DNA of 64,000 nt from Streptomyces lavendulae subsp. lavendulae. Lineage in GTDB: Bacteria; Actinomycetota; Actinomycetes; Streptomycetales; Streptomycetaceae. The notes below the pieces were generated by a model. The model was not told the DNA's origin, did not search any database, and worked only from the letters and a program-made list of their open reading frames with translations. The stretch spans positions 2,294,001-2,358,000 of the forward strand of contig NZ_CP024985.1 in the NCBI RefSeq assembly GCF_002803845.1, given 5' to 3'. Below, piece after piece: positions 52,746-61,579 of this stretch. Position numbers and translations under genes: made by a program. How positions within the stretch are numbered: position 1 is the stretch's first letter; each line of letters opens with the position of its first letter.

Positions 52746-54056
52746 TCAGGCGCGTCCTGCGGTCTTCTGGGTCTTGCGCGTCACCGAGTCGATGACGACC
52801 GTGGCCAGCAGTACGGCGCCGGTGATCATGTACTGGATGGGCGTCGCGATGCCCTCCAGGGCCAGACCGTACTGGATGGAGGTGATGACCATGACGCCGA
52901 GGAGGGCGTTCCAGGTCCGGCCCCGGCCGCCGAAGAGGCTGGTGCCGCCGATGACGGCCGCCGCGATGACGTTCATCAGCAGGTCGCCGGCGCCGGCGCT
53001 CTGGTTGGCCGCCGCGATCTTGGAGGCCCAGAAGAGCCCGCCGACGGCGGCGAAGGTGCCGGCGATGGAGAACACGGCGATCCGGATCCCGGCCACGTTG
53101 ATGCCCGCGCGGCGGGAGGCCTCGACGCTGCCGCCGAGGGCGAAGACGTTGCGGCCGAAGGTGGTGCGGCGCAGCAGGAAGTCCGTGCCGACCAGCGCCA
53201 CCACGAAGAGCACCACCGCGAGCGGCAGGCCCTTGTACTGGTTGAACACGACGGCGGGCCCGAAGGTGAAGAGCGCGAGCACGCCGGTGCGCAGCAGGAT
53301 CTCGGTCAGCGGCCGCGAGGGGACCCCGGCGGCCTCCCTGCGGCGGTTGTCGAAGAAGGTGGCGAGGAAGTATCCGGCCACGGCGAGCGCCGCCAGACCG
53401 TATCCGGCCGCCACGTCCGAGAAGTAGTACGTGGTCAGCTGGCCGACGACGCCGTCGGGGTCGAGGTTGATGGTGCCGTTGCTGCCGAGGATCTGCAGCA
53501 TCGCGCCCGACCAGAACAGCAGGCCGGACAGGGTGACCGCGAAGGCCGGGGCGCCGATCTTGGCGAAGAAGAAGCCGTGGATCGCGCCGATGAGGGCGCC
53601 GCCGGCGACGGCGGCGAGGATCGCGAGCCACTCGTTCACGCCGTGGGTCACGGCGAGGACGGCGACGATCGCGCCCGAGACACCGCTGACGGAGCCGACG
53701 GAGAGGTCGATCTCGCCGAGCAGCAGCACGAAGATGATGCCGACGGCCATCATGCCGGTGGCGACCATCGTGATCGCGATGTTGGTGAGGTTCTCCGGGG
53801 AGAGGAAGTTCGAGTTCAGGCTCTGGAAGATGCTCCAGATGACGATCAGGCCGAGGACGACCGGGAGGGAGCCCAGGTCGCCGGCCTTCAGCTTGCGCCC
53901 GAACTCGTTGAGGTAGCCGCTCAGGCCCTGTTCGCGCACGAGCAGGCGGGGGTCCACGGCGGGGATGGCGTCCGCCGCCGCTGCCGGGTTGACCGGGTCG
54001 ACGTGCTGCTGCGTCCCCTTGTCGAGGGGGTCGGCGGCAGGCTGGTGGGTGCTCAC
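52746..54056 (-). CDS. xylH: Sugar ABC transporter permease (XylH-type)
   Basis: A 436-residue permease with about ten hydrophobic segments, of the ribose/xylose (CUT2) class. The motif MMAVGIIFVLLLGEIDLSVG (~112) and GAPAFAVTLSGLLFWSG, EASRRAGINVAGIRIAVF and IAAAVIGGTSLFGGRG are CUT2 signatures. GTG 54056 overlaps the ATPase stop (GTGA). Synteny with S. coelicolor SCO6011 and the adjacent ROK regulator support xylose transport, but CUT2 permeases for other pentoses look alike. Confidence 0.87.
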   Translation of the reverse strand: MSTHQPAADPLDKGTQQHVDPVNPAAAADAIPAVDPRLLVREQGLSGYLNEFGRKLKAGDLGSLPVVLGLIVIWSIFQSLNSNFLSPENLTNIAITMVATGMMAVGIIFVLLLGEIDLSVGSVSGVSGAIVAVLAVTHGVNEWLAILAAVAGGALIGAIHGFFFAKIGAPAFAVTLSGLLFWSGAMLQILGSNGTINLDPDGVVGQLTTYYFSDVAAGYGLAALAVAGYFLATFFDNRRREAAGVPSRPLTEILLRTGVLALFTFGPAVVFNQYKGLPLAVVLFVVALVGTDFLLRRTTFGRNVFALGGSVEASRRAGINVAGIRIAVFSIAGTFAAVGGLFWASKIAAANQSAGAGDLLMNVIAAAVIGGTSLFGGRGRTWNALLGVMVITSIQYGLALEGIATPIQYMITGAVLLATVVIDSVTRKTQKTAGRA

Positions 54057-54832
54057 TTGCGGGCCTCCCCGGTACGGGCCGCCCGGCGGGTCACGGCGTT
54101 GTCCGTGGCCCCGGTGATGGCGGAGATGATCTCTTCCTGCGAGGTGTCGGCGACATCGAAGACACCGTTGTTGCGGCCCAGCCGCAGCACCGCCACCTTG
54201 TCGGCGACGGCCTTCACATCGGCCATGTTGTGGCTGATGAGGATGACGGCGTGGCCGCGCTCGCGCAGCCGCTCCACCAGGTCGAGGACCTGTGCGGTCT
54301 GCTCGACGCCGAGGGCGGCGGTGGGCTCGTCGAGGATGACGAGCTTGGGCTCGCCGAGCATCGAACGGGCGATCGCCACGGTCTGGCGCTGACCGCCCGA
54401 GAGCGAGGCGATGGGGATCCGGACACTGGGGATCCGGATGGACAGGGTGGTCAGGAGCTCGCGGGCGCGGCGCTCCATCTCCACCTCGTCGAGGACGCCG
54501 AAGCGCTTGAGCTCACGGCCGAGGAAGAGGTTGCCGACGACGTCGATGTTGTCGCACAGCGCGAGGTCCTGGTAGACCGTCGCGATGCCCAGGTTCTGGG
54601 CGTCGTGGGGCTTGCCGATGGAAACCGGACGGCCCTCCCACTCGATGACGCCGTCATCGATGGGGTGCACGCCGGCGATCGTCTTGACCAGCGTGGACTT
54701 GCCGGCGCCGTTGTCGCCGACCAGGGCGACCACCTCACCGGAGTGGATTTCGAGTTCTACGTCGGTCAGGGCCTGGACGGCGCCGAACCGCTTCGAAACC
54801 CCTCGCAACGCCAGCACGGGCGCAGCGGACAC
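54053..54832 (-). CDS. xylG: Sugar ABC transporter ATP-binding protein (XylG-type)
   Basis: A 259-residue ATPase: Walker A LVGDNGAGKSTLVKTIAG (~40), signature LSGGQRQTVAIARSML (~147), Walker B LVILDEPTAALG (~170), switch LISHNMADV. Unlike the usual ~500-residue two-domain CUT2 ATPases it has only one nucleotide-binding domain, so it must act as a homodimer. GTG 54832 is chosen because AAGGAG lies 9 nt upstream; the in-frame ATG at 54841 directly abuts the same Shine-Dalgarno. Confidence 0.87.
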   Translation of the reverse strand: MSAAPVLALRGVSKRFGAVQALTDVELEIHSGEVVALVGDNGAGKSTLVKTIAGVHPIDDGVIEWEGRPVSIGKPHDAQNLGIATVYQDLALCDNIDVVGNLFLGRELKRFGVLDEVEMERRARELLTTLSIRIPSVRIPIASLSGGQRQTVAIARSMLGEPKLVILDEPTAALGVEQTAQVLDLVERLRERGHAVILISHNMADVKAVADKVAVLRLGRNNGVFDVADTSQEEIISAITGATDNAVTRRAARTGEARK

Positions 54833-54929
54833 ATGAACCATCTCCTTCGCCGCCTGACCGGCGGGGATGTCGTGCAAAAGAGCAGGAGCGGGGCGGATGG
54901 GGGGACACGGAAAGAAGGTGAATCGTTTC

Positions 54930-54977
54930 TGCCCGGCGCCCCGCAGGTGGCGGGATGAAGGTGCGGGGCGCCGGGCA
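54930..54977. promoter_or_regulatory. 16-bp intra-operon hairpin between xylF and xylG
   Basis: TGCCCGGCGCCCCGCA (54930-54945) pairs perfectly with 54962-54977, loop 16 nt. A second 7-bp stem lies at 54987-55007 (GCGTCTC/GAGACGC). In the leftward mRNA these follow the binding-protein gene and precede the ATPase gene, the usual place for partial termination or 3' protection. Confidence 0.75.
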
Positions 54978-55082
54978 GGCGCGGGGGCGTCTCGCGGGAG
55001 GAGACGCTTCTTCACGGGAGCGTTCGCGCGCGGGGCCTCGGAGGGCCTCCTCGGGGCCCCTCGGGGACCCCGGCGGACGGAC

Positions 55083-56195
55083 CTACTTCAGGCCGAGGGT
55101 GGCGCAGGCGGCCGCGTACTTGTCGGTGCAGATCTCTTCGACCGTGTAGACGCCGTCCTTGACGACGGTGTCCTTGATGTTGGTCTTGGTGAGCGAGACC
55201 ACCGGGATCAGCACGGACGGCACGGCCTTGGTGGTCGGGCTGTCGATGTTGTTGTTGATGATCCCGTCGATCTTCTCGCCCTTGGCGAGGGCGACGGCCA
55301 TCTCGGCGGCGGCCGAGGCCTCCGGGGCGTACGGCTTGTAGACGCTCATGAACTGCTCGCCCGCCACGATGCGCTGCACACCGGCGAGTTCGGCGTCCTG
55401 GCCGGTGACCGGGGGAAGCGGGGAGAGCCCGGCGGCCTTGAGGGCGGTGATGATGCCGCCGGCCATGCCGTCGTTGGCGGAGTAGACGCCGATCACCTTG
55501 TCCTTGCCGAGAGCCGAGAGCGCTCCCGCCATGTTGGTGTTGGCGTTCTCCGGCTTCCACTCCTTGGTGTCGTACTCCTTGCCGATGGTCACCTTGCCGT
55601 CGAGGACGGAGTGCGCGCCCTTCTTGAACAGCGCGGCGTTCGGGTCGGTGACGGAGCCGTTCATCATGACGATCTGGCCGTCCTTGGCCTTGTCGCCCAG
55701 GGCCTCCAGGAGCGCCTTGCCCTGGACCTTGCCGACCTCTTCGTTGTCGAAGGAGGTGTAGGCGTCGATCGGGCCCTCGGCCAGGCGGTCGTAGGCGACG
55801 ACCGGGATGCCGGCGTCCTTGGCCTTCTTGACCGCGCCGGCGATGGCCTTGGCGTCGACCGCGTCGACGATCAGGACGTTCACCTTGTTGGTGATCATCG
55901 TGTCGACCTGCGAGTTCTGCGTGGTCGCGTCCTGCTTGGCGTTGGCGTAGACGACCTCGGCCTTGCCGCCCGTGAGATCGGCGACCTTCTTCTCGATCAG
56001 CGGCTTGTCGAACTTCTCGTAGCGCGCGGTCTGGTTCTCCGGCAGGAGCAGACCGACCTTGATCGCGTCACCGGCGGCGGCACCCGTGGGCTTCTTCTCC
56101 CCGCCCGCTTCCTTGGCACTGCCACAGGCGGCCAGCGAGACGGCCATGGCACCGGCGGCGACGGCTACGGCGGCTCTACGCATACGCGTGTTCAT
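55083..56195 (-). CDS. xylF: Sugar-binding lipoprotein (XylF-type)
   Basis: A 370-residue extracellular solute-binding protein. The lipoprotein signal ends in MAVSLAACGS (~25). The periplasmic-binding fold of the ribose/xylose class is visible in IKVGLLLPENQTARYEKFDK (~50), NVLIVDAVDAKAIAGAV, VVAYDRLAEGPIDAYTSFDN (~152) and VIGVYSANDGMAGGIITALK (~255). ATG 56195 follows GGAGG at 8-nt spacing. First gene of the operon, downstream of the ROK regulator. Confidence 0.9.
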   Translation of the reverse strand: MNTRMRRAAVAVAAGAMAVSLAACGSAKEAGGEKKPTGAAAGDAIKVGLLLPENQTARYEKFDKPLIEKKVADLTGGKAEVVYANAKQDATTQNSQVDTMITNKVNVLIVDAVDAKAIAGAVKKAKDAGIPVVAYDRLAEGPIDAYTSFDNEEVGKVQGKALLEALGDKAKDGQIVMMNGSVTDPNAALFKKGAHSVLDGKVTIGKEYDTKEWKPENANTNMAGALSALGKDKVIGVYSANDGMAGGIITALKAAGLSPLPPVTGQDAELAGVQRIVAGEQFMSVYKPYAPEASAAAEMAVALAKGEKIDGIINNNIDSPTTKAVPSVLIPVVSLTKTNIKDTVVKDGVYTVEEICTDKYAAACATLGLK

Positions 56196-56271
56196 TGGTT
56201 GAACCTCCCTGACGAGGCCGCAACACCGCGGCCGAGGTGGGTGTGAGTCAACCCCGGCCGCGAGTTTGTCG

Positions 56272-56290
56272 TCAAGGAGTGAATCCTTAA
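56272..56290. promoter_or_regulatory. Candidate ROK-type operator before xylF
   Basis: TCAAGGA (56272-56278), 5 nt and TCCTTAA (56284-56290) form a near-palindrome (6 of 7 pairs), located 77-95 bp upstream of the xylF start. A related TGAACCTTAAGTCGAG word occurs upstream of the ROK gene itself (57626-57641). Confidence 0.4.
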
Positions 56291-56313
56291 CGAGATGACA
56301 ACGGTGCCATCCG

Positions 56314-57528
56314 TTATCTAACTGAAGACATGACTGCGGGGGCGCGTACTCCGATCCCATTTTCCGCCAAAAGCGTCGAATCGCCCATCTCGCTGAGTAC
56401 GAGGGCCAGTGCGCCGAGCACTTCCGCACGGCCGCCCAGCGACCCCGTCAGCACCGACAACTGCCGGGCCGCGCTGGGGATCGCGTACCTCCCCACGGAT
56501 TCGCGGATCGGGGCCAGCACGAGCTCGCCCGCCTCGGCCAGCGAGCCCCCCAGCACCACCCGGCTCGGGTTCAGGAGGTTGCAGAGGCTGGCCACCCCGC
56601 TGCCCACGTGCCGCCCGACGTCACTGATGACCCGGCGGCAGCCCGGGTCCCCCTCCCGCGCCAGCTCGACCACGCGCTCCATCGTCAACTCCGGGCCGTG
56701 ACTGCCCTGGAGGAGCGGCAGCACGTAGCGGGCGGCCGCGAAGGTCTCCAGGCAGCCGCGGTTGCCGCAGCGGCAGACCGGACCGGACTCGTCCAGGGTG
56801 ATGTGCCCGATCTCCCCGGCGGTGCCGCCCGGTCCCCGGTAGATCTGCCCGTTGATCACCAGGCCCGCGCCCACGCCGCTGGCCACCTTGATGTACGCCA
56901 GGTCCTTGACCCCCCGGCCGCTCCCCCAGACCAGCTCGCCGAGCGCCCCGAGGTTCGCGTCGTTGTCCACGTAGACGGGCACGCCGAGGCGCTGCGAGAG
57001 TTCCCGGCGCGGATTGATCCCGGCCCAGCCCGGCAGGATCGCGGTCGAGCCCAGGGTGCCGGACTCCACGTCGATGGGGCCGGGGACGCCGAGCCCGACG
57101 CCGATGACCTTGTCCCGGCCCACGCCGACGCCCTCGATCAGCCGGCCGACCAGCGCCTCCGCCCGGTCGAACCCGTCCACCCAGGAGGCGTCCACGTCCA
57201 GCGGCTCGGTCTCCTCGGCCAGCACCTGGTGCGCGAGGTTGCCGACGGCCACCCGCAGGTGGGTGTGGCCGAAGTCCACGCCGATCACGATGCCCGCGTC
57301 CCCGCTGAGCGAGACGCTGCGGGCCCGCCGGCCACCGGCCGAGGTGTCCGTGACCTCGACGGTCCCGCCCTCCTTGAGCTCACGGACGATGTTGGAGACC
57401 GTGGCCGCCGACAGTCCGGTGGTGCGGGCGATCTCCGCCTGGGTCAGCGAACCCGCGAGGCGCACGGCCCGCACGACGCGTTCGAGGTTCGCGCGATGCA
57501 GCGAGGACTGCGATCCGGGAGTCTGCAC
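56314..57528 (-). CDS. rok7B7: ROK family transcriptional regulator (Rok7B7-type)
   Basis: A 404-residue repressor/activator. A winged HTH occupies ~12-70 (GSLTQAEIARTTGLSAATVS, then NIVRELKEGG). The ROK sugar-kinase-like domain has GIVIGVDFGHTHLRVAVG (~80), VYVDNDANLGALGELVWGSG and the zinc site GPVCRCGNRGCLETFA (~244). In S. coelicolor Rok7B7 (SCO6008) affects xylose uptake and carbon control, and the gene sits in the same place beside xylFGH, so I apply the name. GTG 57528 has GGAG 10 nt upstream. Confidence 0.88.
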   Translation of the reverse strand: MQTPGSQSSLHRANLERVVRAVRLAGSLTQAEIARTTGLSAATVSNIVRELKEGGTVEVTDTSAGGRRARSVSLSGDAGIVIGVDFGHTHLRVAVGNLAHQVLAEETEPLDVDASWVDGFDRAEALVGRLIEGVGVGRDKVIGVGLGVPGPIDVESGTLGSTAILPGWAGINPRRELSQRLGVPVYVDNDANLGALGELVWGSGRGVKDLAYIKVASGVGAGLVINGQIYRGPGGTAGEIGHITLDESGPVCRCGNRGCLETFAAARYVLPLLQGSHGPELTMERVVELAREGDPGCRRVISDVGRHVGSGVASLCNLLNPSRVVLGGSLAEAGELVLAPIRESVGRYAIPSAARQLSVLTGSLGGRAEVLGALALVLSEMGDSTLLAENGIGVRAPAVMSSVR

Positions 57529-57818
57529 GACTCATCCACTCCTGCCCATAAGCGACGGCCAGCCGTCGCCCCCCGGCCGGTCGTCGCGGCTGCGTGCTCC
57601 GAGACCCCGGCGTCTCTCCAACTTGTGAACCTTAAGTCGAGCCTTTGGGTATCCAGACGTCAAGAGGCTGACGCAGCACGAATCGGACACCAGCGGCCAA
57701 AAGGAGGAACAGGGGTCTCCTGGATCGTGCTACGGTCGCTGAGGCGCCGGTCCTCTGCGGCCTTTCCGGCCGGACCTGGCGACCTGTGATGACGGCGCTA
57801 CGCAAGGAGGTGTTCGGG

Positions 57819-57860
57819 ATGAGTCCCGATCGAAGTCTTTGCAGCGCTCGTGTCCGCTGA
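57819..57860 (+). CDS. 13-residue leader ORF upstream of mgtA
   Basis: ATG 57819 to TGA 57858-57860 encodes MSPDRSLCSARVR. It is preceded by AAGGAGGT (57804-57811), a full Shine-Dalgarno, with 7-nt spacing, which is better than most start sites in the window. It lies 224 bp before mgtA, and its Shine-Dalgarno can pair with ACCTCC at 57876-57881. Likely a regulatory leader peptide rather than a functional protein; it does not resemble the known RHxDL-type leader peptides of Streptomyces. Confidence 0.55.
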   Translation: MSPDRSLCSARVR

Positions 57861-57893
57861 CCCGTTGATCAGCTGACCTCCACCTGAAAGCGC

Positions 57894-57911
57894 ACGGCGG
57901 TACTCCGCCGT
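57894..57911 (+). promoter_or_regulatory. Hairpin in the mgtA leader
   Basis: ACGGCGG (57894-57900) and CCGCCGT (57905-57911) form a 7-bp stem with a TACT loop, 33 bp after the leader-ORF stop; flanking GCGC/GCGT can extend it with a bulge. It could be an attenuator. Confidence 0.5.
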
Positions 57912-58084
57912 CTGCGTGCATCCTTTCACTCCTTCCGCATGCCCTGCACCTCGTGACGGGCTGCGTCACCCATGCCCTGCGGCGCGTCCCCGGCCTTCCG
58001 CGCCCCCGCGCGCCGCACCACGATCACTCCACGTGACCGATCGGCTCCGTGCCGCCCGGACACCCGTGGAGGGAGGTATTCGTC

Positions 58085-60805
58085 ATGACCATGCTCACCC
58101 CTCGTTCCCCCACGAAGCTCGCCCCGCCGGGCCGCTCCCGCCGCGAGCGCAAGGCCGCCGAGCTCGAAGCCGCCACCCGCCTCGTCGGCGAGCGCCTCGC
58201 CGCCATCAGCTCCGCCCCCGCCGTCAGCGCCCTCCAGGGCGCGGACACCTCGCGCAACGGCCTCACCCACGCCGAGGCGGCGCTGCGCCTGGGGCGGCAC
58301 GGCGCCAACACCGTCGCCCACGAGCGCGCCCCGCACTGGTCCGTCCAGCTCGCGAAGGCGTTCTGGAACCCCTTCATCGGCGTACTGGTCTTCCTGGCCG
58401 CCGTCATGTTCTGGCAGGATCCCGCGGACCCCGGCGTTCTCATCCTCTCCGTGATGGTCGGGCTCAGCGGACTGCTGCGCTTCTGGCAGGAGTACCGCTC
58501 CGGCCGGGCCGCCGAGGCGCTGAAGAAGCTCGTCACCACCACCTGCGCGGTGCAGCGCCGGGCCGGCACCGGCTCGGGCCCCACCACCTTCGAGGTGCCC
58601 ATGGACCAGGTGGTCCCGGGCGACCTGGTCAAGCTGGCCGCCGGTGACCTGATCCCGGCCGACCTGCGGATCATCCGCTCGAAGGACCTGATGGTCTCCC
58701 AGGCCGCGCTCTCTGGCGAGTCCCTGCCGGTGGCCAAGGCCGACACCCGCGCCGACGACCTCGGCCAGCACACCACCACCGACCCGGTGGAGGCCGACAA
58801 CCTCTGCCTGATGGGCACCTCCGTCACCTCCGGCACCGCGACCGGCGTGGTCGTCGCCACCGGCGCCGACACCTACTTCGGCTCGATGGCCGGCTCGCTG
58901 GTCGGTGAGCGCCCGCAGACCAACTTCGACAACGGCGTGCGCCGGGTCAGCTTCCTGCTGATCCGCTTCATGCTGGTGATGGTCCCCGTCGTCTTCATGA
59001 TCAACGGCTTCACCAAGGGCGACTGGAACGAGGCCTTCCTCTTCGGTGTCGCCGTCGCGGTGGGCCTGACCCCCGAGATGCTGCCGATGGTGGTCTCCGC
59101 CAACCTGGCACGCGGCGCGGTGGCCATGTCCAAGCGGAAGGTCGTCGTCAAGCGGCTCAACGCGATCCAGAACCTGGGCGCGATGGACGTCCTGTGCACC
59201 GACAAGACCGGCACCCTCACCGAGGACCGGATCGTCCTGGACCGCTACCTGGACGTCCACGGCAACGAGGACGCGGAGGTCCTGGAGTACGGGTACCTCA
59301 ACGCCCACTTCCAGACGGGCCTGCGGAACCTGATGGACCAGGCGGTCGTCGACCGCGTGGACGAGGCCGAGGAGGTTGTCGTCGACGCACGGTTCTCGAT
59401 GGTCGACGAGATCCCCTTCGACTTCGCCCGGCGCCGGATGTCCGTGGTCCTCAACCGCAACAGCGTGCTCGGCGCGGGCGGCCGTGCCGAGCACGTGATG
59501 ATCACCAAGGGTGCGGTCGAGGAGGTGCTCGGCCTGTGCACCCATATGAGGGACCGCGGCGAGAGGGTCGAACTGACCGAGCAGCTGCGCTGGCACGTCA
59601 CCCGGATCGCCGAGGACAACAACCGGCGGGGGCTGCGGGTCCTGGCCGTCGCCACCCGTACGGTCGCCGCCCCGCGCGACACCTACTCCGTCGCCGACGA
59701 GGACGGTCTGACCCTGATCGGCTTCCTCGCCTTCCTCGACCCGCCGAAGGCCTCCGCGGCCGCGGCCCTGCGCGGCCTGGCCGACAAGGGCATCGCGGTC
59801 AAGGTGGTCACCGGCGACAACGAGCTGGTGGCGGCCCGGGTCTGCGCCGACGTCGGCATCGAGGTCGGCCACGTGGTCGCGGGCGCCGAGCTGGACGGCC
59901 TCGACGAGGCGGCACTGCGCGCGCTGGCCGCCCGTACGACGGTCTTCGCCAAGGTCAACCCGGTCCAGAAGGCCCGTATCGTGCGGGCCCTGCAGGCCGA
60001 GGGGCACACGGTGGGCTTCCTCGGGGACGGGATCAACGACGCGGCGGCACTGCGTGACGCCGACGTCGGCATCTCGGTCGACACCGCCGTCGACATCGCC
60101 AAGGAGTCGGCGGACATCATCCTGCTGGAGAAGGACCTGACGGTCCTGGAGCAGGGGGTCGTCCAGGGCCGGACCACCTTCGGCAACACCATCAAGTACA
60201 TCAAGATGACGGCCTCGTCGAACTTCGGCAACGTCTTCTCGGTGCTGGTGGCCAGCGCCTTCATCCCCTTCCAGCCGATGCTCGCGATCATGCTGCTGGT
60301 GCAGAACCTGGTCTACGACATCGCCCAGCTGGCCACCCCGTGGGACCGGATGGACGAGGAGTACCTGCGCAAGCCGCGGAACTGGGACGCCAAGGGCATC
60401 TTCCGCTTCATGGTGACCATCGGGCCCATCAGCTCGGTCTTCGACATCGCCATGTTCGTGATCATGTGGAACGTCTTCTCCGCCGACAGCGAGGCCGCCC
60501 AGTCGCTCTTCCAGTCCGGCTGGTTCGTCGAGGGCCTGCTCTCGCAGACGCTGGTCGTCCACATGATCCGCACCCGCAGGATCCCCTTCCTCCAGTCGCG
60601 CGCCTCCTGGCCGGTGATGGTGATGACCGTCCTCGCGGTGCTGACCGGACTCTGGCTGCCCTTCTCCCCGCTGGCTCCCTCGCTGGGCTTCGTGGCCCTG
60701 CCGGCGAGCTACTTCCCCTGGCTGGTCGTCGTGCTCCTCGCGTACTGCACGCTCACCCAGCTGGTGAAGACCTGGTACATCCGCACCTTCAAGACCTGGC
60801 TGTAG
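58085..60805 (+). CDS. mgtA: Magnesium-translocating P-type ATPase
   Basis: A 906-residue membrane pump of the P3B class importing Mg2+. The phosphorylation motif is CTDKTGTLTED with Asp373; SGES in AALSGESLPVAKAD (A domain), TGDN and the hinge GDGINDAAAL are present, with ten membrane helices expected (for example MLVMVPVVFMINGF and MLAIMLLVQNLVYDIAQ, the latter near the substrate site). ATG 58085 has GGGAGG 8 nt upstream. The long leader and the downstream mgtC-type gene (16-bp gap) suggest Mg2+-responsive control of both. Confidence 0.95.
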   Translation: MTMLTPRSPTKLAPPGRSRRERKAAELEAATRLVGERLAAISSAPAVSALQGADTSRNGLTHAEAALRLGRHGANTVAHERAPHWSVQLAKAFWNPFIGVLVFLAAVMFWQDPADPGVLILSVMVGLSGLLRFWQEYRSGRAAEALKKLVTTTCAVQRRAGTGSGPTTFEVPMDQVVPGDLVKLAAGDLIPADLRIIRSKDLMVSQAALSGESLPVAKADTRADDLGQHTTTDPVEADNLCLMGTSVTSGTATGVVVATGADTYFGSMAGSLVGERPQTNFDNGVRRVSFLLIRFMLVMVPVVFMINGFTKGDWNEAFLFGVAVAVGLTPEMLPMVVSANLARGAVAMSKRKVVVKRLNAIQNLGAMDVLCTDKTGTLTEDRIVLDRYLDVHGNEDAEVLEYGYLNAHFQTGLRNLMDQAVVDRVDEAEEVVVDARFSMVDEIPFDFARRRMSVVLNRNSVLGAGGRAEHVMITKGAVEEVLGLCTHMRDRGERVELTEQLRWHVTRIAEDNNRRGLRVLAVATRTVAAPRDTYSVADEDGLTLIGFLAFLDPPKASAAAALRGLADKGIAVKVVTGDNELVAARVCADVGIEVGHVVAGAELDGLDEAALRALAARTTVFAKVNPVQKARIVRALQAEGHTVGFLGDGINDAAALRDADVGISVDTAVDIAKESADIILLEKDLTVLEQGVVQGRTTFGNTIKYIKMTASSNFGNVFSVLVASAFIPFQPMLAIMLLVQNLVYDIAQLATPWDRMDEEYLRKPRNWDAKGIFRFMVTIGPISSVFDIAMFVIMWNVFSADSEAAQSLFQSGWFVEGLLSQTLVVHMIRTRRIPFLQSRASWPVMVMTVLAVLTGLWLPFSPLAPSLGFVALPASYFPWLVVVLLAYCTLTQLVKTWYIRTFKTWL

Positions 60806-60821
60806 GAAGGGGGACGGGCCG

Positions 60822-61547
60822 ATGACCCTGCTCACGGAGTGGGAGATGGCCGGCCACCTGGCGGCCGCGCTCGGATTCGGGGCGGTCATCGGCCTGGAAC
60901 GGCAGTGGCGGGCCCGGATGGCGGGCCTGCGCACCAACGCCCTGGTGGCGGGCGGGGCCGCCCTGTTCGTGCTGCTCTCGCAGTACGGGTTCCTCGGCGC
61001 GGTCTCCGAGGTGAACTACGACGGCTCGCGGGTCGCCGCCCAGATCGTCTCCGGGATCGGCTTCCTGGGCGCCGGTGTGATCATGCGGGACGGGCTGAGC
61101 GTACGGGGCCTGAACACGGCCGCCACCCTGTGGTGCTCGGCGGCAGTGGGCTGCCTGGCCGGGGTGGGCCTGTTCGTCCTGGCCGCCTTCGGCACGGCGG
61201 GCGTGGTGGGGGCGAACCTCCTGCTGCGCCCGCTGGGCCGGCGGCTCGACCGGGAGCCGCGCGGCGGGGCCGAGGTGTCCGTCGACTACCACTTCGAGGC
61301 GGTCTGCCCGGAGACGGAGGAGGCCCACGTCCGCCACCGGCTGGCCGACGCGCTGGGCCGGCCCGGCTACCGGCTGCGGGAGATCCGCAGCCAGGACGGC
61401 CCGGTGCCGGGACAGGTGACGGTGTCGGCGCTGCTGACCGCCGAGGGAGAGGGGTGCCGGGCGCTGGAGGAGGCGGTGGGCAACCTCTCGCTCGATCCCT
61501 CGGTCTCGGCGGTCGGCTGGTCGGTGGTGCCCGACCCCGCGGGCTGA
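60822..61547 (+). CDS. mgtC: MgtC/SapB family membrane protein
   Basis: A 241-residue protein with four to five N-terminal membrane helices: LGFGAVIGLERQWRARMAGL (the MgtC motif, ~17-36), NALVAGGAALFVLLSQYG, GIGFLGAGVIMRDGLSVRG (~79) and LWCSAAVGCLAGVGLFVLAA. A soluble ACT-like C-terminal domain (~152-241) follows. MgtC modulates adaptation to low Mg2+ and in some bacteria F1F0-ATPase activity. It follows mgtA by 16 bp in one operon. It converges on ngcG. Confidence 0.93.
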   Translation: MTLLTEWEMAGHLAAALGFGAVIGLERQWRARMAGLRTNALVAGGAALFVLLSQYGFLGAVSEVNYDGSRVAAQIVSGIGFLGAGVIMRDGLSVRGLNTAATLWCSAAVGCLAGVGLFVLAAFGTAGVVGANLLLRPLGRRLDREPRGGAEVSVDYHFEAVCPETEEAHVRHRLADALGRPGYRLREIRSQDGPVPGQVTVSALLTAEGEGCRALEEAVGNLSLDPSVSAVGWSVVPDPAG

Positions 61548-61579
61548 CGGACGGGCCACGGGCGGGCTGACGGGGCGGG

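Larger units (their letters stand above)
57529..58084 (+). other. Intergenic region with mgtA leader
   Basis: A 556-bp gap upstream of divergent rok7B7 and mgtA. The ROK side (57530-57660) contains the TGAACCTTAAGTCGAG word. The mgtA side (from ~57730) looks like a transcribed leader with a small ORF (57819-57860), an ACCTCC segment (57876-57881) and a hairpin (57894-57911). The canonical M-box riboswitch sequence is not recognisable. Confidence 0.6.

Noticed and set aside
57781..58084. M-box (ykoK) magnesium riboswitch upstream of mgtA
   Set aside because: The conserved M-box core sequences are not recognisable; only a leader ORF and simple hairpins are seen.
57926..60937. 1003-codon leftward open frame opposite mgtA
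   Set aside because: Caused by G+C-biased codon use; no domains, and the forward strand encodes a complete P-type ATPase.
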